From: Bacteroidales bacterium | GTDB lineage: Bacteria > Bacteroidota > Bacteroidia > Bacteroidales > SM23-62 | Direction: 5' to 3' | DNA length: 41,277 nt | NCBI GenBank assembly: GCA_016783865.1 | Contig: JADHVS010000012.1 | Span: 1 to 41,277 of the forward strand | Part shown: one piece after another, positions 1-8,690 of the stretch | Numbering within the stretch: position 1 is the stretch's first letter | How the letters are laid out: each line of letters opens with the position of its first letter | Program-made: the position numbers and the translations under genes | Notes under the pieces: model-generated | What the model was told of the DNA's origin: nothing | Database searches by the model: none | Seen by the model: only the letters and a program-made list of their open reading frames with translations

Positions 1-122
1 TTCGGCGAAGCCAAACAAACCTGTGAGTTCGGCGAAGCCAAACAAACCTGTGAGTTCGGCGAAGCCAAACAAACCTGTGAGTTCGGCGAAGCCAAACAAA
101 CCTGTGAGTTCGGCGAAGCCAA
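1..122. repeat. 27-bp tandem repeat, about 4.5 copies
   Basis: A 27-bp unit beginning TTCGGCGAAGCC starts at 1, 28, 55 and 82, with a partial copy at 109-122. Full copies are identical as read. The array runs off the left window edge, so the true copy number is unknown. Because 27 is divisible by three, each strand can be read as a 9-residue peptide repeat; the + frame starting at base 1 stays open and reads FGEAKQTCE. Confidence 0.95.
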
Positions 123-159
123 TGCGCTCGCAGGATTCAAGGCAGAAATCATGATATAA
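1..159 (+). CDS. Possible 3' end of an open frame made of 9-residue repeats (partial)
   Basis: Frame 1 is open from the window edge to a TAA at 157-159. It reads four copies of FGEAKQTCE and then a short non-repetitive tail ending in AEIMI. The stop overlaps the start of the next gene as TAATG, an arrangement typical of translationally coupled genes, which is the only positive hint that this frame is translated. I recognise no family. The array may instead be non-coding intergenic repeat that happens to be open. The start lies outside the window. Confidence 0.22.
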   Translation, partial: FGEAKQTCEFGEAKQTCEFGEAKQTCEFGEAKQTCEFGEANALAGFKAEIMI

Positions 160-1022
160 TGGAGACAACAGAATTAGGATTGGTGGTTGCACAGCAACTT
201 ACCGGGATAGAAGATCTGCACTATGGATTCTGGGATGAAGATGCAAAACCTGAAGTGTCGGATTTCTTTGAAGCTCAGAACCGCTATTCTGAATTTGTGA
301 TGTCAAACATCTGCGATGCGGTTCAGGACAAATCGGCCAGGGTCCTGGATGTTGGTTGTGGTACCGGGATAATGCTTTCCCGGTTGCTTGAATCGGGCTA
401 CCTGGCAGATGGGGTAATTCCCTCTGCGACTCTTAAAGACCAGGTCGATCAGCGGGTATCCTCTTTGAATGTTGATTATAAACCGAAGATATTTGACTGT
501 TTTTTCGAAGATTTTCCCGGTTCAGAAAGAAATCAGCAATATGACCTTGTCTATTTCAGTGAGAGTTTTCAGTATATCCCTATGGCTGAGAATTTCAGGG
601 TAATCAAATCATTATTGAAACCAGGCGGGAAAATACTCATATGTGATTTTTTCAGGACCGGTAATGATGGAGACGGAGGGCCCGGCGACGGGAGCATGGG
701 TGGCGGGCATCCCCTGAGTGAATTTTATGAGTATATTAAGGATGATTTTGAAATATTAAAGGACCAGGATATTACAAAAAACGTAAGCCCAAGCCTTGAA
801 TTGTTGAATGATATTCTTATGAACAGGTTATACCCGGCTATCCAATCATTCGATGCCTTTTTCAAAGCAAAATACTCCCTGCTGAGCCGCCTGGTCAAAT
901 TTTATCTCCGGAAAAAACTGAAACGGTTAAAATTCAAATATTTCTCCGGGTACCGCAGCAAACCGGTCTACGAGAGATACAAAACCTATCATATGATCGT
1001 GCTGAAATACAAGGACTTATAG
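159..1022 (+). CDS. Class I SAM-dependent methyltransferase
   Basis: A 287-residue protein with a Rossmann methyltransferase core. Motif I is VLDVGCGTG at residues 62-70. The post-I segment reads GVIPS (85-89), without the usual acidic ribose-binding residue. A DLVYFSESFQYI strand follows at 129-140 and LLKPGGKILICDFF at 152-165, the classic post-motif III strand. A glycine-rich insert (residues 168-183) follows. The C-terminal third is helical and strongly basic (LRKKLKRLKFK), which suggests contact with a membrane or a lipid-like substrate. The start at 159 overlaps an upstream stop codon (TAATG), and the in-frame upstream region is closed by a TGA inside the repeats. The substrate cannot be told from sequence; small-molecule or lipid methylation is more likely than RNA or protein. 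Confidence 0.85.
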   Translation: METTELGLVVAQQLTGIEDLHYGFWDEDAKPEVSDFFEAQNRYSEFVMSNICDAVQDKSARVLDVGCGTGIMLSRLLESGYLADGVIPSATLKDQVDQRVSSLNVDYKPKIFDCFFEDFPGSERNQQYDLVYFSESFQYIPMAENFRVIKSLLKPGGKILICDFFRTGNDGDGGPGDGSMGGGHPLSEFYEYIKDDFEILKDQDITKNVSPSLELLNDILMNRLYPAIQSFDAFFKAKYSLLSRLVKFYLRKKLKRLKFKYFSGYRSKPVYERYKTYHMIVLKYKDL

Positions 1023-1120
1023 TCACTTGTTCTTAAAATTACGGATACCAGTACGATAATTCCTCTTTTTTGTCATAAAGGGTTGAGAACCAATTATTCA
1101 TTAACCTTAAATCTTTAGTT

Positions 1121-1477
1121 ATGAGAAGAGGAATCAACAAAGTCACACTTGTGGGCAACGTAGGTGAAGATCCCAAAGTAAACCAGATCAATGACGACTT
1201 GAAGGTGGCTCGCTTTCCGCTGGCTACCAACGAGCTGTATATTGATAAGGAAGGTAATCAAGTTCAGAAAACCCAGTGGCACACGGTAGTTGTATGGAAC
1301 AAGATCGCCGGGGTGATCGAGGAATATGTCAAAAAGGGCGATCCGCTCTACGTGGAAGGCAAGATCCAGACCTCCACATGGGAGGATAAAGAAGGTAACA
1401 AGCGCTATTCCATCGAGATCAACTGCGACAATTTTTTGTTCCTGGACAACAAACGGACGAGGCAGGAGGAGGAGTAG
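1121..1477 (+). CDS. ssb: Single-stranded DNA-binding protein, short form
   Basis: A 118-residue protein made almost entirely of one OB fold. It opens with MRRGINKVTLVGNVGEDP, the standard SSB N-terminus, and contains the conserved TQWHTVVVWNKIA and GDPLYVEGKIQTSTWEDKEG segments. It binds single-stranded DNA in replication, repair and recombination. Typical SSBs are about 140-180 residues with a flexible tail ending in an acidic tip such as DDIPF, which recruits partner proteins. This one stops at RTRQEEE, so the tip is missing or reduced to three glutamates. No downstream frame restores a tail. It may be a second, accessory SSB. The start is fixed by homology. Confidence 0.95.
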   Translation: MRRGINKVTLVGNVGEDPKVNQINDDLKVARFPLATNELYIDKEGNQVQKTQWHTVVVWNKIAGVIEEYVKKGDPLYVEGKIQTSTWEDKEGNKRYSIEINCDNFLFLDNKRTRQEEE

Positions 1478-1481
1478 GAAG

Positions 1482-1513
1482 AGTCTACAAGTCTGCGAGT
1501 CTTCGAGTCCGCT
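1482..1513. repeat. 8-bp degenerate tandem array just after the ssb stop
   Basis: Four 8-base units AGTCTACA, AGTCTGCG, AGTCTTCG and AGTCCGCT follow one another, starting 4 bases after the ssb stop codon. Every unit begins AGTC. Confidence 0.75.
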
Positions 1514-1521
1514 GGTAAACT

Positions 1522-1558
1522 CACCGGGTGATCTGAGGTCACCCGGTGGGTTATCTTT
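1522..1558 (+). terminator. Probable rho-independent terminator of ssb
   Basis: Perfect 10-bp inverted repeat CACCGGGTGA (1522-1531) and TCACCCGGTG (1539-1548) with a 7-base loop. It is followed by a T-rich stretch (TTATCTTTT) after GG. It lies 45 bases after the ssb stop. Confidence 0.65.
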
Positions 1559-1561
1559 TAA

Positions 1562-1590
1562 AGAGGTGGTCGCAATTTCCGACCACTTCT
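1562..1590. terminator. Second hairpin between ssb and the toxin-antitoxin operon
   Basis: AGAGGTGGTCG (1562-1572) pairs with CGACCACTTCT (1580-1590) across a 7-base loop, with one G-T wobble. No long T run follows, so it may be a backup terminator or a structural element. It separates ssb from the next promoter. Confidence 0.4.
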
Positions 1591-1608
1591 CTGGATTTAC
1601 AGATTATT

Positions 1609-1649
1609 ATTGAAAAGTACGTATAAAAATGATATATTTGTACGTATAA
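1609..1649 (+). promoter_or_regulatory. Bacteroidota-type promoter with direct-repeat operator for the TA operon
   Basis: ATTG (1609-1612), 20 bases, then TATATTTG (1633-1640) match the Bacteroidota -33 TTTG and -7 TAnnTTTG elements, 18 bases upstream of the antitoxin ATG. Two exact direct repeats GTACGTATAA (1617-1626 and 1640-1649), 23 bases apart, sit between the elements and across the end of the -7 box. That is where an autoregulating antitoxin would be expected to bind. Operator function is inferred. Confidence 0.65.
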
Positions 1650-1658
1650 TTCAATATA

Positions 1659-1904
1659 ATGAATTCAAAGTTGACATTAAAGCTGAACAGCATTGTGATT
1701 GCCCGGGCGAAAAAGTATGCAAAGAAACACAATACCAGTCTTTCTAAGATGATTGAATCTTATCTTGATTCAGTAACCAGTTCAGGGGACTCTGGTATTG
1801 AGATAACGCCACTGGTTAAAAGTTTGAGTGGTGTAATTGATCTCCCGTCTGATTATGATTACAGAAAGGATTATACTGACTTTTTGGATAAAAAATATTC
1901 ATGA
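1659..1904 (+). CDS. Antitoxin, DUF6364-like ribbon-helix-helix protein
   Basis: An 81-residue protein. The N-terminal half (SKLTLKLNSIVIARAKKYAKKHNTSLS, read in pieces at residues 3-29) has the strand-helix-helix pattern of a ribbon-helix-helix DNA-binding dimer, with a conserved TSLSKMIESYL second helix. The C-terminal half is acidic and extended (LPSDYDYRKDYTDFL), as in the toxin-wrapping tails of VapB-like antitoxins. It overlaps the PIN toxin gene by four bases (ATGA), which couples their translation. Expected role: neutralise the downstream nuclease and repress its own promoter at the direct repeats just upstream. The family name is from pattern recognition. Confidence 0.8.
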   Translation: MNSKLTLKLNSIVIARAKKYAKKHNTSLSKMIESYLDSVTSSGDSGIEITPLVKSLSGVIDLPSDYDYRKDYTDFLDKKYS

Positions 1905-2320
1905 AACATATCCTCGTTGATACCAATATTGTACTGGATTTGCTTGGCAAGAGATTGCCATTCTATGAAGAGGCTGCCGAGCTTTTTTCCTTAGCGGATA
2001 AAAAAAAAGTAATCCTTTCGCTTTCCTCTTTATTACTGGCGAATACCCATTATTTGCTTAAAAAGTTCAAACCTGAACAGGATACAAGAAAAGTTCTACG
2101 CAGCTTTAAAGTCCTTGTACAGGTATTATCATTCACTGATAAAATAGCTGATCTGGCCTTAAATTCTGAGTTTAAGGATTTTGAAGATGCCATTCAATAT
2201 TTCACTGCCATTGAAAACAGCCAGGAAATGATAATTACAAGGAACATGTCGGGTTACCGTAAAAGTAAAATACCTGTAATGACTGCAAGGGAATTTATTA
2301 AATCGCTGGAAAATGCATAA
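1901..2320 (+). CDS. PIN-domain ribonuclease toxin (VapC-like)
   Basis: A 139-residue single-domain protein. It starts ILVDTNIVLDLL with the first metal-binding aspartate at D7 and conserved N9. The second acidic cluster is FKDFEDAIQYFTA (D93, E95, D96), and ITRN (112-115) marks the C-terminal part of the PIN active site. This is the PIN_3 (PF13470-type) version common in Bacteroidota. Known members cut RNA with Mg2+ or Mn2+. Its start overlaps the antitoxin stop, so the pair is translated together. All expected acidic residues appear present, so the toxin looks intact. The usual second glutamate near residue 40 is not obvious. Confidence 0.88.
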   Translation: MKHILVDTNIVLDLLGKRLPFYEEAAELFSLADKKKVILSLSSLLLANTHYLLKKFKPEQDTRKVLRSFKVLVQVLSFTDKIADLALNSEFKDFEDAIQYFTAIENSQEMIITRNMSGYRKSKIPVMTAREFIKSLENA

Positions 2321-2368
2321 CCGATCTGTATTGGTCAATTTCCAGTAAAGTCAGTAATTCAGTACAAT

Positions 2369-5300
2369 TTATTGTATTACCAGCAACCATCCCTTCCCCG
2401 GCTCAACAGGTATTCCATCACCAGGGTTGAAAGATGCCTGTTCCTGGAAGTCCTTAATGGCCGGGGTAAATATTTTAGCAGTGCTGGCATCAATTCCCAA
2501 TGCCTCCCAGTCGATGCTTAATTTTACTTTCACTGGTTTTTCTGCCCAGCTGGCAATGGATACCAGGGCTTTCTTCTCGTTCTGGTAAACAGTAGTTTTC
2601 ACATCATCCCTGTCGGTTTTTACCGGGCAGTAAGGTACCCAGTAACCAAGCATCCGGCTTTCGGTAATGCCAAATTCATCCCATACTTTCCAGAGGCGCC
2701 TCGGGTCCTTCGGATCATCCTCTGGCCGGGGACCGCGGTTCGTCATGCCGTAAATCATTCCACGGTATGGATTGCCTCCATCCTGAAGCATTTCACTCAT
2801 TACACCGTAAGGCAAACCGGATACTTCTACCATCCAGTAATCCGGTTCATTTTCATATTTGAAATATTCGCCAAACCACAGGCGGTCGATGTAGGGGAAA
2901 TGTTCTAAATACAGAAAGGCGCTGTTTACATAACCGTCATTGTAATTAAACTGGTTGGCCGAATGCAGGTCGATCATCGGGTCAGGACGCTTGTCCAGTA
3001 CCCTGCGTATACGCTTCATCGTGGTGCGGTCAAAGGCCAGGTCGTCAATGTAAACACCATCAATACCCACATTTTCAACCAGCCAGTTCATACCTTCAAC
3101 ATAGTAGTTATGCCAGCGGGAAACACCTGTGTTCAGTATGGCGGGGCATTCCGTATTCCTCGTAAACCATGCGGCCAGGTAGGTTGAATCCAGGTGCTCC
3201 TGTAACCATGGATAACCTCCGTTCCGGCCATATTTTTTCAGGTTTGGGTTTGAACTTTTTTGGGCAAAAATTTCGCCATCCAGACTCAATATGGCATGCA
3301 CTTCGGGTGCATGGGCAGTTAGTTCACGCACCGTATAATAGATCTTAAGCCGCATATCTTTCTCATGTGCTTCATCCACCAGGGCTCTCATTTTTTGAAC
3401 ACTCAGGAAAGGGTAGTTAATGTAGGGATTTACCTCATTGCCATGATGGATGTTAATGGTGTTGGCTCCATAGTTTTTGACACTGTCAATGGGCTGGTAA
3501 GAATGAAAAAAACGGGTTGAGAAATGTTTTTTGGTATCGATCAGTTTAAAGGGTGTGATCAATATTCCAAAATTGTAATGCAAAGACTCGTCTTTTTTAA
3601 TCACACGATTGCCACTGAAGGCCTTTGCGTGCAGGGTGCGGCCTTTCTTTGACATTGAGAAACCACCTTTCCTGTTATTATCCCAGGAGGGGGGCATATT
3701 CAGCGGTTTGGCATGATAAAAATTGGTGTTTAACGGGCGGTCATAGTTCTCTGCCCAGAATCGGATTTGTATCCCGGCATTGATATCCCCGATCCAGATA
3801 CCATCCTGGTTATTTTTTACATCCCACTTCCATGAAAATTTGTCCGGGCATTTGCCCCCCACCTGTCCCATGCCCATGGTGTATCTTGCAATGTCTGCAT
3901 TAAACGGGATCTCTAAACGGATATCATTTACAGTGATATCATTTGTTGAGGATACTTCAATATTGTATTCCAGGTAGCCGTCAAATTCCATTTTTGCATG
4001 ACAGGTCAATTCAATGTCTCCCAGGGTGCCTGTCATTTCCCAATGTACAATTCCAGCTTTATCTTCAGCAAACCTCACCTCATCAGGCTCAAAAATGATA
4101 TTCTCTCCTTCAGCATTTTCAATCACAAAACGCATAGGAGCATTCAATATCTGCCGCCCGGTTTCATCTAGTTTTGTCAACTCATAGCTAAAGAAACTTT
4201 CAATACTTCCTGGCAATCCCGTTTCGGCCAGGCTTACTTTTCTCCCCAGGCATTCAAGGGCCTGTCCGTTCCGGATGACGGGAGTAAATGGTTTCACCAG
4301 GTCATCATTCATGGCATGCATTGAGTTCAGCCATCGCAACCGGGAATGTTTCCAGGGCTCGCTGTCTCCCCTGTCTTCAAGAACCCTGCCTGATACATCT
4401 ATGTTGAGGGCAATAACCTGGCTTTCCATGCCTTGTGGAGATACTGTAATCTCTCCTTTATATTTACCGGATTTTACATCTTCCGGTATATCAATGCCAA
4501 ACCACAGGGCATGGAGGTTCCCTTTTTCAACAGAAATGGTTTTGGTCATTGGTTTTGCATCCCAGTTGGTGCCCTCCTTGTTGAAACAGGTTATGGCTGA
4601 AGCAGGAATTATATTGTTTCCTGCCCTTAAATCACTGTATGTTATTTCAATATCTTCAATATCTGCATCAACAGACATTATCCCTGCCTGGAAAGCATAG
4701 TATTCATTTTTATCTACCTTCCCTGAAAATTTATTAAGATTATCTTTTCCTTTCCATTGCTGAGGAATGTCTGATGACATGCGGATCGGGTACTTCCTGT
4801 CTTCAGTAAACAGCAAAAAGGATTTTTCGCTATTTTTTTCCAGGATGGCATCGGTTTCTGCTTTGGTGGCAATCACATCCATTGGGTACCGCGAATGAAA
4901 CTCACTGATTGCCTGGAACTGAATTAATTTAGCTTTGGGAAAACTTGACAGGTCTTTTTCTGCAGAAATGTCATTGTTTTCCATCCATGATTCGCTGGCT
5001 GTAAATGTCGGGAAGTCATAATGAACTCTCGGGTAAGGGCCTCCGCTTGAGTGGAAGGGCATGTAGTATATGAAGTATTCACCGGGGACTGTTTTGGGTT
5101 GAAAAACAAGGTCACCAGATTCCCTGTTAATATCCGCCCTGTAAACATTGTTTATTTGTTCACCGGTGGCCGCATCATAGATGAGAACCTCGATATCCTC
5201 CGGACTGAAATCCCTGCGCCGCCAGGGGAGGTGTGCATGAACTGCTTCTGCCGGCTCATTGACTTCTACCACGGCTCGCTGAGTGCCTAATGAATGATAT

Positions 5301-5434
5301 GCACCTTCTACATCGATTGAGAAATCCCAATCTCCTGTCCCGTATAATGTTTGTTTATCCTTTTTACATCCAAAATTCAGAATGATTAAAACTGTATATA
5401 AAATCAATGTTGAGAATCTAACTGGTTTATTCAT
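2369..5434 (-). CDS. Putative lipoprotein glycoside hydrolase (DUF6067-like)
   Basis: A 1021-residue exported protein. The N-terminus has a hydrophobic segment ending LNFGC, giving a lipobox-like cysteine at C23 followed by KKDK, so it is probably membrane-anchored. Residues about 30-620 look like beta-rich accessory domains. From about 626 to the end there is a TIM-barrel glycosidase-like region with GANTINIHHG, MRLKIYYTVREL and, near residues 790-803, GIDGVYIDDLAFDR, whose acidic pair is the most likely catalytic site. The layout resembles DUF6067 family glycosidases, distantly related to GH123-type enzymes; the substrate is unknown. It lies 121 bases downstream of the DUF5107 gene on the same strand, suggesting a joint role in glycan use. 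The gap holds an inverted-repeat element. Confidence 0.7.
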   Translation of the reverse strand: MNKPVRFSTLILYTVLIILNFGCKKDKQTLYGTGDWDFSIDVEGAYHSLGTQRAVVEVNEPAEAVHAHLPWRRRDFSPEDIEVLIYDAATGEQINNVYRADINRESGDLVFQPKTVPGEYFIYYMPFHSSGGPYPRVHYDFPTFTASESWMENNDISAEKDLSSFPKAKLIQFQAISEFHSRYPMDVIATKAETDAILEKNSEKSFLLFTEDRKYPIRMSSDIPQQWKGKDNLNKFSGKVDKNEYYAFQAGIMSVDADIEDIEITYSDLRAGNNIIPASAITCFNKEGTNWDAKPMTKTISVEKGNLHALWFGIDIPEDVKSGKYKGEITVSPQGMESQVIALNIDVSGRVLEDRGDSEPWKHSRLRWLNSMHAMNDDLVKPFTPVIRNGQALECLGRKVSLAETGLPGSIESFFSYELTKLDETGRQILNAPMRFVIENAEGENIIFEPDEVRFAEDKAGIVHWEMTGTLGDIELTCHAKMEFDGYLEYNIEVSSTNDITVNDIRLEIPFNADIARYTMGMGQVGGKCPDKFSWKWDVKNNQDGIWIGDINAGIQIRFWAENYDRPLNTNFYHAKPLNMPPSWDNNRKGGFSMSKKGRTLHAKAFSGNRVIKKDESLHYNFGILITPFKLIDTKKHFSTRFFHSYQPIDSVKNYGANTINIHHGNEVNPYINYPFLSVQKMRALVDEAHEKDMRLKIYYTVRELTAHAPEVHAILSLDGEIFAQKSSNPNLKKYGRNGGYPWLQEHLDSTYLAAWFTRNTECPAILNTGVSRWHNYYVEGMNWLVENVGIDGVYIDDLAFDRTTMKRIRRVLDKRPDPMIDLHSANQFNYNDGYVNSAFLYLEHFPYIDRLWFGEYFKYENEPDYWMVEVSGLPYGVMSEMLQDGGNPYRGMIYGMTNRGPRPEDDPKDPRRLWKVWDEFGITESRMLGYWVPYCPVKTDRDDVKTTVYQNEKKALVSIASWAEKPVKVKLSIDWEALGIDASTAKIFTPAIKDFQEQASFNPGDGIPVEPGKGWLLVIQ

Positions 5435-5446
5435 ATTGTTAAATTA

Positions 5447-5540
5447 AATGTCATTCCGAATTTATTTCGGAATCTACTATTATTAAATGAGATACTGAAA
5501 CCCTGATATCCATCAGGGCAGGCAAGTTCAGTATGACATT
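5447..5540. repeat. 94-bp inverted-repeat element (MITE/REP-like)
   Basis: The ends AATGTCATTCCGAA (5447-5460) and TTCAGTATGACATT (5527-5540) are inverted repeats with two mismatches. Inside are two further hairpins: ATTCCGAA/TTCGGAAT (5453-5473) and CCCTGAT/ATCAGGG (5501-5518). Related sequence occurs at 32632-32732 and 39150-39186, so it is a dispersed family. Confidence 0.7.
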
Positions 5541-5555
5541 GACAACTTAAGTTAA

Positions 5556-8500
5556 TTATCTATTTAAAATAAAGACAATTTCCTTAACCAATTCAAAATC
5601 AGCGTCTTGTCTGGACGGATTCCAGGGTGTGCCCTCTTCTGTTGTCTTCATATTCTCTGCCAGCTTACTGGCTTTCCCTAAATCGTCGTTGTAGACTGCC
5701 ATGGCCCACTGTGCAATTTTGTCATTTTCATTTCCTTTGAGCCAATCCTTCATCAATCGATCGGCTTTTTCCTGTTGTCCCAAATCTCTGATGGCAATGG
5801 CTCCAAGCAAAGTGGATGAATTCTTCCTGGATCCGATAAAAGCATCATAATCAACCGATGCTAAAGTATTATCTGCAACACTTTGTTTCATTGCTATCTC
5901 TTTTTTCTCATCTTTCGTGAGTTTGTAACAAAGAGATTGCAGGAAATCTTCTATGCGCTCATCGGGATCGTATGGCTTACCCTGACCCAGGTTTTCCGGC
6001 CACTTGCGGCCATCATCTGCCAGGGTGAGGGCTTTGGCATAATGGCCTTTTTGGAAGTACTGTATGGCTAACATAATATTTGCATTGCGATAGGTAGCAT
6101 GACCATAACCAGCACCTTCAAAAGGAAGGATGTGTAATTCATTCAATTCCTTCAGGCAGTTTGCATATTCTTTGTTGTGGTACAATGAACTGGCATAATC
6201 ATAACCTATGATATAGCTGGCCGGAAATTTTTTCTTTGCCTGTTCCGCCATCTCTAAAGCCTTTTCAGGATTGTTACTGGCCAGGTAGTAGGCTGTTAAT
6301 CTATTATAGGTTCTCCATTGGCTTTTATCCAGACTGAGTGCTTTTAAATAATCTGCCTCGGTTTTTTCGGGTGAGCGTTCTTTATGGAAATCACCCCTGG
6401 TAAGATAGAAGGGAGCATAATCGGGTTCATAGCCGCAATCTGAAAATAACTTGGCCGCTTCAGCTTCATTTGCCTTAAACCAGTTCAGGATGGCAAGGTA
6501 ATATTTTGTTTTCCAGCTATTATTTTGATCCATGGCCCATTTCAGCACTTCGGCCGTTTCATTTCTAAAGGGATATACCAGCTCAGGAGAAGCGGCAATT
6601 GCCTCGTCCAATACATGCTCATTATTCGTAAGATAAGCGAGCCAATATTTAAGTATGGGATTATCTGCTGAATGGCTCAAAATATTCACTGCTTCTTCAT
6701 TCTCTCCTAAATTGAAATATTTTATCGCCAACTCCAGCCCGATCTCATGCGGCATCTCGAAATCCAAAACATCCGATAATGTTTCATTTTCATAATGTAC
6801 AAACGGACTCAACGGATCAATTTCCAGTATTTTCGATAAGAACTCGTTTTTGCTGATCTCATTTCCTTTTGACTTTTCAATCAATTCCAGAATGATGTAT
6901 GCTTCAGTATTATACTGGTTGTAATCCAGCGACTGCCTGGCATATTTTTCAGCCTGTTGCATGTTCCTTTCTTTGTAATAGATCTGTGCCATCTGCAGGT
7001 TGGCCGCCGAGCGGTATTTTGTTGAGCGTAATGCAATACCAAAGCCTTCCAGGGCATCGTATTTCTTTCCAAGCTGTTTGCAGATTATCCCGTATATGAA
7101 ATTTGCATCGGGATCGTAGGTGTTGATGGATAGGGCTTTCAGGGCTGCTTCTTCAGCTGCTGTATAATCCATTTTTTTGTACAAAATGGTTGCCTCCCCA
7201 ACCCATGCTTCCATGTGATAAGGTTGTATTTTCAGCACTTCCTCATACTTCTCCAGGGCTGCTGCATAGGATCTTTGTCTCTCCGATTCAACCCCCTGGG
7301 TGTACAATCCTTCAACCGAGTTCCAGTCGAATGCTTCATCCAGGGTTGCGGGACGCGACATTAATTTATCTTGTTTCTCACTGTTGTTGTAATAAAAAAC
7401 ACCTGCAATATCGATGGTATAATCAGCCGGTAAGTTAGTAGACATTTGTTCCTCCAATAATTCCATTGGTCCTAGGCTGATCTCTTCGCTTAGCAAAACC
7501 TTACCATCGGATTGAACCACAAACTGACCTTCAATGTTTTGTAATGCACAAAATTTCAATGTGGGGAGATTACCGGTCTCAATGATATTTAAGGTCCCAT
7601 ATTGATTTGCTTTCACTATGCCATTAGTTCCCTTTACAGGAAACCAGATTTCCGAGAATTGATTTTCTGAATTTCCTTCTAAAAACAAATGTTTATAAGG
7701 CGTATAGGTACTGCCACTACCTGCCTGGTTGTACAGGAAACCAGTTTGTAATTCGGTATATTGAACATTGGTATTGGTATCTGTCAGGATATCCACCCAT
7801 ATTTCCCCGGCACGGGAAATTCCCCATATCCATATTTTTTGTCCGGGCCTTTCCTCCTTCGTTGCCCAGTGCCCCATCCCGAAATTTTTATCATGGAAGA
7901 AAGTACCGAAATATTCTTCAAAGGAACCAATCACATGATACGATTTGGGTCCCCCAAAATCATTTTCCCTGTACCATGAGATATTCCTGCCTTTTTCATC
8001 AACCGGCCAGCTGCCTGTCTCGCCTCCATGGCCTATCTGTGTACGTCCGGGGAAACAAAATTCCAGGTCATCGGTGGCATCTGTTGAGGCTGTCATCCAA
8101 TTATAAAGGGAAGTCCTTTCCCCGGTGGGATTATACCAGGATCCATTGGTCTCAAAATATGCCTTATCGGCCGGGAGGCGAATCTCAACCCTCCACTCTG
8201 TCCTTGAGGAAAGGTCAGGAGCGCCGACAAAACAGCTAACGCTTCCATCATCGTTTTCCACCATTTTGTAATTAACAGGTGATGCGGTCGAGGGGGCATG
8301 TCCAATGGATCCGAAGTTAAATTCTATGCCACCGGAAGTCCACGCACCCCGCATAGCGATCTGGCGGAATTTCACGGTCTCATTAAAGTAAATAAAATCC
8401 TCCCCGGTCGATTTTTCAATTGCTCCCCAAACTTTTCCGCCTATTTCAGGTGCAACATACACTTTGATGTAATCATTTTCCAGGACAACAAAATTCCATT

Positions 8501-8690
8501 CCTTTTGTATGGGAGTATTGGTAAATCCATCAAAACTAAAATAAGGATAGTGCTTTGTTATTTTGGCTGTGGGATCAGGGTCACTGTATGGGTATGTTTT
8601 GAAGGTAATCTTTTCTTCTTTAATACTTGCTTTTTGTGCATTTAACAGTGCTGTACATACAAGAAGAACCAGGAGAACGAATGGTCGCAT
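5556..8690 (-). CDS. Secreted DUF5107 protein with TPR repeats
   Basis: A 1044-residue protein from the chosen start. The frame is open 25 codons further (to 8765), but the Met at 8690 begins a clean signal peptide (MRPFVLLVLLVCTALLNAQ). Residues about 30-340 match the DUF5107 pattern, a galactose-mutarotase-like beta-sandwich: NDYIKVYVAPEIGGKVWGA near 70-90, then AMRGAWTSGGIEFNFG. From about 450 on come TPR-type helical repeats, for example AALEKYEEVLKIQPYHMEAWVG and AEEAALKALSINTYDPDANF. DUF5107 proteins usually accompany carbohydrate-active enzymes, here a DUF6067-like glycosidase directly downstream. The catalytic function is not established; binding or epimerising sugars at the cell surface is a family-based guess. 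Confidence 0.82.
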   Translation of the reverse strand: MRPFVLLVLLVCTALLNAQKASIKEEKITFKTYPYSDPDPTAKITKHYPYFSFDGFTNTPIQKEWNFVVLENDYIKVYVAPEIGGKVWGAIEKSTGEDFIYFNETVKFRQIAMRGAWTSGGIEFNFGSIGHAPSTASPVNYKMVENDDGSVSCFVGAPDLSSRTEWRVEIRLPADKAYFETNGSWYNPTGERTSLYNWMTASTDATDDLEFCFPGRTQIGHGGETGSWPVDEKGRNISWYRENDFGGPKSYHVIGSFEEYFGTFFHDKNFGMGHWATKEERPGQKIWIWGISRAGEIWVDILTDTNTNVQYTELQTGFLYNQAGSGSTYTPYKHLFLEGNSENQFSEIWFPVKGTNGIVKANQYGTLNIIETGNLPTLKFCALQNIEGQFVVQSDGKVLLSEEISLGPMELLEEQMSTNLPADYTIDIAGVFYYNNSEKQDKLMSRPATLDEAFDWNSVEGLYTQGVESERQRSYAAALEKYEEVLKIQPYHMEAWVGEATILYKKMDYTAAEEAALKALSINTYDPDANFIYGIICKQLGKKYDALEGFGIALRSTKYRSAANLQMAQIYYKERNMQQAEKYARQSLDYNQYNTEAYIILELIEKSKGNEISKNEFLSKILEIDPLSPFVHYENETLSDVLDFEMPHEIGLELAIKYFNLGENEEAVNILSHSADNPILKYWLAYLTNNEHVLDEAIAASPELVYPFRNETAEVLKWAMDQNNSWKTKYYLAILNWFKANEAEAAKLFSDCGYEPDYAPFYLTRGDFHKERSPEKTEADYLKALSLDKSQWRTYNRLTAYYLASNNPEKALEMAEQAKKKFPASYIIGYDYASSLYHNKEYANCLKELNELHILPFEGAGYGHATYRNANIMLAIQYFQKGHYAKALTLADDGRKWPENLGQGKPYDPDERIEDFLQSLCYKLTKDEKKEIAMKQSVADNTLASVDYDAFIGSRKNSSTLLGAIAIRDLGQQEKADRLMKDWLKGNENDKIAQWAMAVYNDDLGKASKLAENMKTTEEGTPWNPSRQDADFELVKEIVFILNR

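Noticed and set aside
1..122. 27-bp repeat array as a CRISPR
   Set aside because: Units follow one another directly with no spacers, and no cas genes are present.
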